From: Maylandia zebra
Taxonomy: Eukaryota > Chordata > Actinopteri > Cichliformes > Cichlidae
DNA: 64,000 bases
Reading direction: 5' to 3'
NCBI RefSeq assembly: GCF_041146795.1
Contig: NC_135172.1
Span: 11,832,137-11,896,136, forward strand
Below are positions 59,655 through 64,000 of this stretch, one piece after another. The translations under genes and the position numbers were made by a program. The notes beneath the pieces were generated by a model, which did no database searches, was not told the origin of the DNA, and saw nothing but the letters and a program-made list of their open reading frames with translations. Numbering within the stretch: position 1 is the first letter of the stretch; each line of letters opens with the position of its first letter.

Positions 59655-59995
59655 CATATTAGTCAGCGTCTGTCTCTGGTAAATGTTCTGTGAAACATCT
59701 CTTTCATACTGCGCTGCTTCTAAATCAAAGCTAACTGTACACTTGATTTATAAACTTTGATGAGAAAAAAATCTTTTCTTTCTTTCCTTTGTTATATCAG
59801 GTCTAATGCGAACACAAAACACAAAGCTGAGATTTTCTCTGTTTAGAAATCACATTAAATCTGACAGTTGTTAATGATTCATATGTAGAAACACTTTCAT
59901 GTGAATAAAAACATTCAAACTGTTATTATTGCAAATTGTGACGTTTGTAAGAATAGAAGCGGTGGCTGATTGTTCTCTAGTGTTTGTGTGTGGAT

Positions 59996-60650
59996 CAGTG
60001 TTGTTCAAGTTACTTGGAAAAAAGTAATTAGTTACTTATTACTGATTACTTCTCAAAAAATGTTATACCGTTACATTACTGATTACTTAATTTCAAAAGT
60101 AATTATTTACTTATTACTTAGTTACTTTTTGGTACACACCTGAATACTTAATAAAGCAATAGACCTTTCAGCCCAGTTCTATTTTTATGCATAATCCATC
60201 ATATAAAAATTCAGTCAAATGGAAAAGTCTCTTTTTAAAAATTGTTTTATTATTTTTAATCTCTTAATTTTAGGGAAATCGCATCAAGCAAAAATGTAAT
60301 TCTATACAACAGTTTTTAAAAAAAAACTATGTGAAAAAATCTATTTTCACCTGTTTAGCAGGAGTGGGGCCGGTGGTCATATCAGTGGGGGATCTGGTGG
60401 TTTCTCTGTGAATTTCCGTTCCCATGGTAGCGTGCTAGGTGCTTGTTCAGATTTGAAGTGTAATTTTTCGCAGAGTGTACAACGGACGCTAATGTTTGTG
60501 CCACTTTTTACAGAATAACACTTGAAGTAATATAAGTACTTCCACGCTTTTAACGCTGCATGGTCGTACTCTCTCCTGCACTCCATATTACCCATTGTTG
60601 ATCTACGCACGTCTGCTGTTGCCACGTATATGAACACGCATGATCAGCAC
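59996..60650 (-). mobile_element. hAT transposon remnant
   Basis: Begins with a hAT-type terminus (CAGTGTTGTTCAAGTTACTTGG, with the usual run of GTAATTAGTTACTTATTACT repeats). A minus-strand frame at 60637-60377 contains SVKSGTNISVRCTLC, like the start of a BED-finger transposase. The far end is not clear. Confidence 0.6.
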
Positions 60651-60667
60651 AGCGCACCAGGTAGAAT

Positions 60668-60935
60668 CCAGTTTTCAGGCCCCTCTTCTGTGGAATCAGC
60701 TTCCAGTTTGGATTCAGGAGACAGACACTATCTCTACTTTTAAGATTAGGCTTAAAACTTTCCTCTTTGGTAAAGCATATAGTTAGGGCTGGACCAGGTG
60801 ACCCTGAATCCTCCCTTAGTTATGCTGCAATAGACGTAGGCTGCCGGGGATTCCCATGATGCATTGAGTTTTTCCTTTCCAGTCACCTTTCTCACTCACT
60901 ATGTATTAATAGACGTCTCTGCATTGAATCATATA
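60668..60935 (+). mobile_element. L2-like LINE 3' piece
   Basis: Matches 2975-3235 of the same repeat (GGCCCCTCTTCTGTGGAATC, TAGGGCTGGACCAGGTGACC, GATTCCCATGATGCATTGAG) and breaks off at CATTGAATCATAT. Confidence 0.8.
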
Positions 60936-61270
60936 GCAGCCAATCCTAAATGGGCCTGAAAAATAAAAATATGTTAAAGACACAAGTGATCAAAGTAGAA
61001 GTACCCATCACATAATATAATAAGAATAGAAGAATTGGCCTGCTATTTACAGCAACATACTGCTGTGATGGTTTTATTAATAGCATGAAACCAAACAGTA
61101 AAACCCAGAGATAGTGCTGCTTAATACTGAATAGAAATTAGACTGGAAGAACTGGAAACAGAAAATAATGTGGACGGTGGACAATCCGGTAATAATGTCT
61201 CAACTGAACACAACACAACTGATCCCCAAGGATTTACAGTGGAGATCATTTAAAGTTACATTATGCTTAC
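60936..61270. other. No gene seen
   Basis: AT-rich sequence downstream of the isolated serpin exon on the minus strand. I looked for the next serpin exon here and saw none. Confidence 0.4.
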
Positions 61271-61388
61271 CTTGTGTCTGCTTCTCCACCCAGCTGTTGA
61301 TGTGGACCCTGGCCTCCTCTGCATTTCCTTTGAAGTCCACAGACTCGAGCTCAGCGTTGTAATGCTTTTTGGTGCCTTTTAAAAATTC
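61271..61388 (-). pseudogene. Isolated clade-B serpin exon
   Basis: One 118-nt exon on the minus strand between a good acceptor (ACAATTCCAG) and donor (GTAAGC) encodes KKHYNAELESVDF and INSWVEKQTQG. This is the conserved serpin segment after helix E, with the NxWVxxxTxGKI block, closest by memory to fish leukocyte-elastase-inhibitor-like (serpinb1-type) proteins. The size fits the known clade-B exon. No other serpin exon is visible within about 1 kb either side. The exon itself is undamaged, so it could also belong to a large-intron gene, but a stray duplicate is more likely in this patchwork. Confidence 0.75.
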
Positions 61389-61823
61389 CTGGAATTGTGA
61401 AAATAAGTCACTCGAAACAGATTCAACAAACTACGGAGACTTCAATCAAGTTCAGTCACTGTGTTAAAACATTTTCAGTCCTTTGGATGCAGTTGAAGCT
61501 TGAACTAACCAGTCAGCCTTTGTCTAATAAAAGATTAAAGCAAATAGCTTGTTGGATGCCAATTTAAGTAGCCAGCATAGAAAAATACACAGATTGTGGG
61601 TAAGCTGGTTTGTAACGTTTCGGTTCAGATGGCAGCAGTTTTTGCTGACAAATGTAAGTTTTAGTATTTCTAAGTATTAATAAATTACTGTTTTACTTCT
61701 TTATATATTTCTTTATACTATTTGCAAATATTTTAAAAGTTTAATCTGCTGTGATGACTGGAACACAAAGGAGAGAAATGGTGCCTTGTCTCTTGTTATG
61801 AACTGTAAATAGCTAAGTGCTTA
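61389..61823. other. No gene seen
   Basis: AT-rich sequence between the serpin exon and the Rex1-like LINE. No other serpin exon recognised. Confidence 0.4.
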
Positions 61824-63183
61824 GAGCAGCTGGTCCTAGCACACTTCAAATCCTGTCTCCCCCCCACCCTGGACCCCCACCAATTTGCATACCGCCAGAA
61901 CAGGAGCACAGAGGATGCAGTCTCCATCGCACTGCACTCTGTCCTCTCACACCTGGACAACAACAACACCTACGCCAGAATGCTGTTTATAGACTTCAGT
62001 TCAGCATTCAATACAATCCACCCCTCACAACTCATCAGGAAACTGACAGACCTGAGCATCAGTTCCCTCATCTGCAAATGGTTACTGGACTTCCTGACCA
62101 ACCGCCCCCAACATGTCCGGCTGGATAACCACTGCTCATCTACCATCACAATGAACACCGGTGTACCACAAGGCTGTGTGATGAGCCCTTTCCTCTACTC
62201 CCTCTTCACCCACGACTGCAGACCTGCTGATGGTTCCAACACCATCATTAAGTTTGCAGATGACACCACGGTGATTGGCCTCATCAGTGACAACGATGAG
62301 GCCGCCTACAGGGAGGAGGTGGATCGTCTGGCTGAGTGGTGCGACACAAACAACCTGCTGCTTAACACCGAGAAGACCAAGGAGCTCATCGTGGACTACA
62401 GGAGGAATGCTGACCCACATCCACCCATCCACATTAAGGGGACGGCTGTGGAGCGTGTGAGCAGCTTCAAGTTCCTGGGAGTCCACATCTCCGAGGATCT
62501 CACCTGGACGACCAACTGCTCCAAGCTGGTCAAGAAGGCTCACCAGCGCCTCTTCTTCTTGAGGACTCTGAGGAAGAACCACCTGTCCTCAGACATCCTG
62601 GTGAACTTCTATCGCTGCACCATCGAGAGCATCCTGACCAACTGTATAACAGTCTGGTACGGGAACTGCTCTGCCTCGGACCGGAAGGCGTTGCAGAGGG
62701 TCGTGAAAACTGCCCAGCGCATCGCCGGAGCACCACTTCCTGCCATAAAGGACATCTACAGGAAGCGGTGTCTGAAAAGGGCTGGGAAAATCATCAAAGA
62801 CCCCAGTCACCCATCACATGGACTCTTCACCCTCCTGCCCTCTGGGAGGCGCCACAGGAGCCTCCGGACTAAGACCACCAGGTACCGGAACAGCTACTTC
62901 CCCACAGCTGTCAGACTCCTGAACTCTGCCTCCTGACATCTGACCCACGTTAAACTCATGCACTGAACATACACACCCCCACAATGGACAACTGTACCCT
63001 CAAACACACAATAATAACATGGAGTGAACCACCACTCACAACCACTAGCACTTTATATAGCCTCTGTAGAAACTATCTACACCCTCACTTATCTTAACTG
63101 CACTACTGTATAGCTCTGTGTAAATAATCATTCTGTACATTCAATAATCTTTAATCCTACAACTGTTTACAACTTGCATAGTT
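61824..63183 (+). mobile_element. Rex1-like LINE, RT part in one open frame
   Basis: From 61824 ([11 protein letters not shown]) to the stop at 62936 there are about 370 open codons with RT blocks: [44 protein letters not shown], the catalytic box [12 protein letters not shown] and the post-[15 protein letters not shown] 3' UTR runs to about 63183. The endonuclease and 5' part are missing, so it is 5' truncated, but the undamaged frame suggests recent insertion. Confidence 0.88.
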
Positions 63184-63557
63184 GCCGGGGATTCCCATGA
63201 TGCATTGAGTTTTTCCTTTCCAGTCACCTTTCTCACTCACTATGCATTAATAGACCTCTCTGCATTGAATCATATCTGTTATTAACCTCTGTCTCTCTTC
63301 CACAGCATGTCTTTCTCCTGTTTTCCTTCTCTCACCCCAACCGGTCGCAGCAGATGGCCCCGCCCCTCCCTGAGCCTGGTTCTGCTGGAGGTTTCTTCCT
63401 GTTAAAAGGGAGTTTTTACTTCCCACTGTCGCCAAAGTGCTTGCTCATAAGGGGTCATATGATTGTTGGGTTTTTCTCTGTATCTATGAAGCACCTTGAG
63501 GTGACTTTTGTTGTGATTTGGCGCTATATAAATAAAATTGAATTGAATTGAATTGAA
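63184..63557 (+). mobile_element. L2-like LINE 3' end with (AATTG)n tail
   Basis: Begins GCCGGGGATTCCCATGATGC and runs through GGTCGCAGCAGATGGCCCCG to GGCGCTATATAAATAAAATTG and four AATTG units. Its first 90 bases also occur at the end of the piece at 60668-60935. The inverted kif1b copy starts 3 bases after its tail. Confidence 0.85.
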
Positions 63558-63560
63558 TTA

Positions 63561-64000
63561 TCTGAGGAAGAAGCAGAGTTGGTTTGTTTCCAGCTGAAAT
63601 CATCCAGGCTCAGGAATTTGAATCGATCCACATCATTTCTGCTTGAACTAGAGAACATGAGTGTCGACTTACATTTGGTCTGTGAGACACATGTCATAGT
63701 GACAGTATTTGGGTTAATATGGCATTACTCACCCTGGTCGCATTTCTTCAATATCAGGCACCAAGTTCAGGAACTCGTTCTTTTGCAGCCCGCGCAAGGT
63801 AGGAGGTCTCCAGAGTGGGAACCATCGGGAAGTTTTCACAGTCTGAGCAGGAGGGACTGGAGGCACGTGAGCTGTTCTCAGGGGTCCTTTAACACAAATC
63901 ACACCAAGTTAGAATCAAATAGATAACCTGTCAATAACCGTTTGCAGATCGAGGTCAATGTTCCTAAAAATATGTTTACTTCTGGCCCATGGAGCCACAG
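63561..64000 (-). pseudogene. kif1b: Inverted copy of part of the kif1b fragment
   Basis: The reverse complement of 49746-50185 over all 440 bases with no net gap. It therefore holds the kif1b exon corresponding to 49860-50013 (here 63886-63733) and the end of the previous one (64000-63980). The 115-residue antisense frame across it is the same in both copies. It shares the frame shift near the AAAA run (63777 region), so it is the same damaged version. It continues past the window edge. Confidence 0.9.

Overview
The window is vertebrate nuclear DNA, almost certainly from a teleost fish. Genes are split into short GT-AG exons. The repeats are fish-type: L2-like LINEs ending in (AATTG)n, Rex1-like LINEs, tRNA-derived SINEs, hAT transposons and Ty3/gypsy remnants. 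The immune receptor family resembles the 'B-cell receptor CD22-like' genes annotated in percomorph fish. Species and family names are recalled from known families; no search was run.

Left two thirds (1-44,900), minus strand: a tandem cluster of CD22-like immunoglobulin-superfamily receptors. Gene A is cut by the left edge (28-1471). Gene B (4191-7045) and gene C (14038-19116) are complete, as is gene D (34275-38318). Gene E (41596-44873) lacks a visible signal-peptide exon. Two decayed copies lie between them (8357-9992 and 22700-24394). I assembled exons by hand from splice sites and reading phase, and B, C and D come out as uninterrupted frames of 628, 652 and 613 residues. The shared plan is signal peptide, V-like Ig, C2-like Ig, a 33-35 residue mini-exon, C2-like Ig, V-like Ig, C2-like Ig fused to a transmembrane segment, then one to four cytoplasmic exons with tyrosine motifs. 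The tails differ most. B has a canonical ITIM and has lost two tyrosines found in its paralogs. C carries a duplicated tail cassette. D and E carry a 21-bp, seven-residue tandem repeat, which in E gives five YxN (Grb2-SH2-type) motifs.

The spaces between receptor genes hold transposon fossils and several leftover copies of the receptor upstream region, suggesting repeated duplication and loss. A hAT element with a perfect 8-bp target duplication (27365-28557) sits inside an older LTR element.

Right third (45,000-64,000): a patchwork of pieces of unrelated genes on the plus strand. These are the 3' part of glutathione synthetase (gss, one internal exon not found), the 3' part of kif1b (three frame breaks), a short coiled-coil-like gene I cannot name (59143-59654), and one isolated clade-B serpin exon on the minus strand. 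There is an intact-looking tRNA-Pro(UGG) plus two tRNA relics. The last 440 bases repeat part of the kif1b fragment in inverted orientation, starting exactly where an L2 tail ends.

The receptors probably act as paired inhibitory or adaptor-recruiting receptors on leukocytes. That is inference from tail motifs and family.
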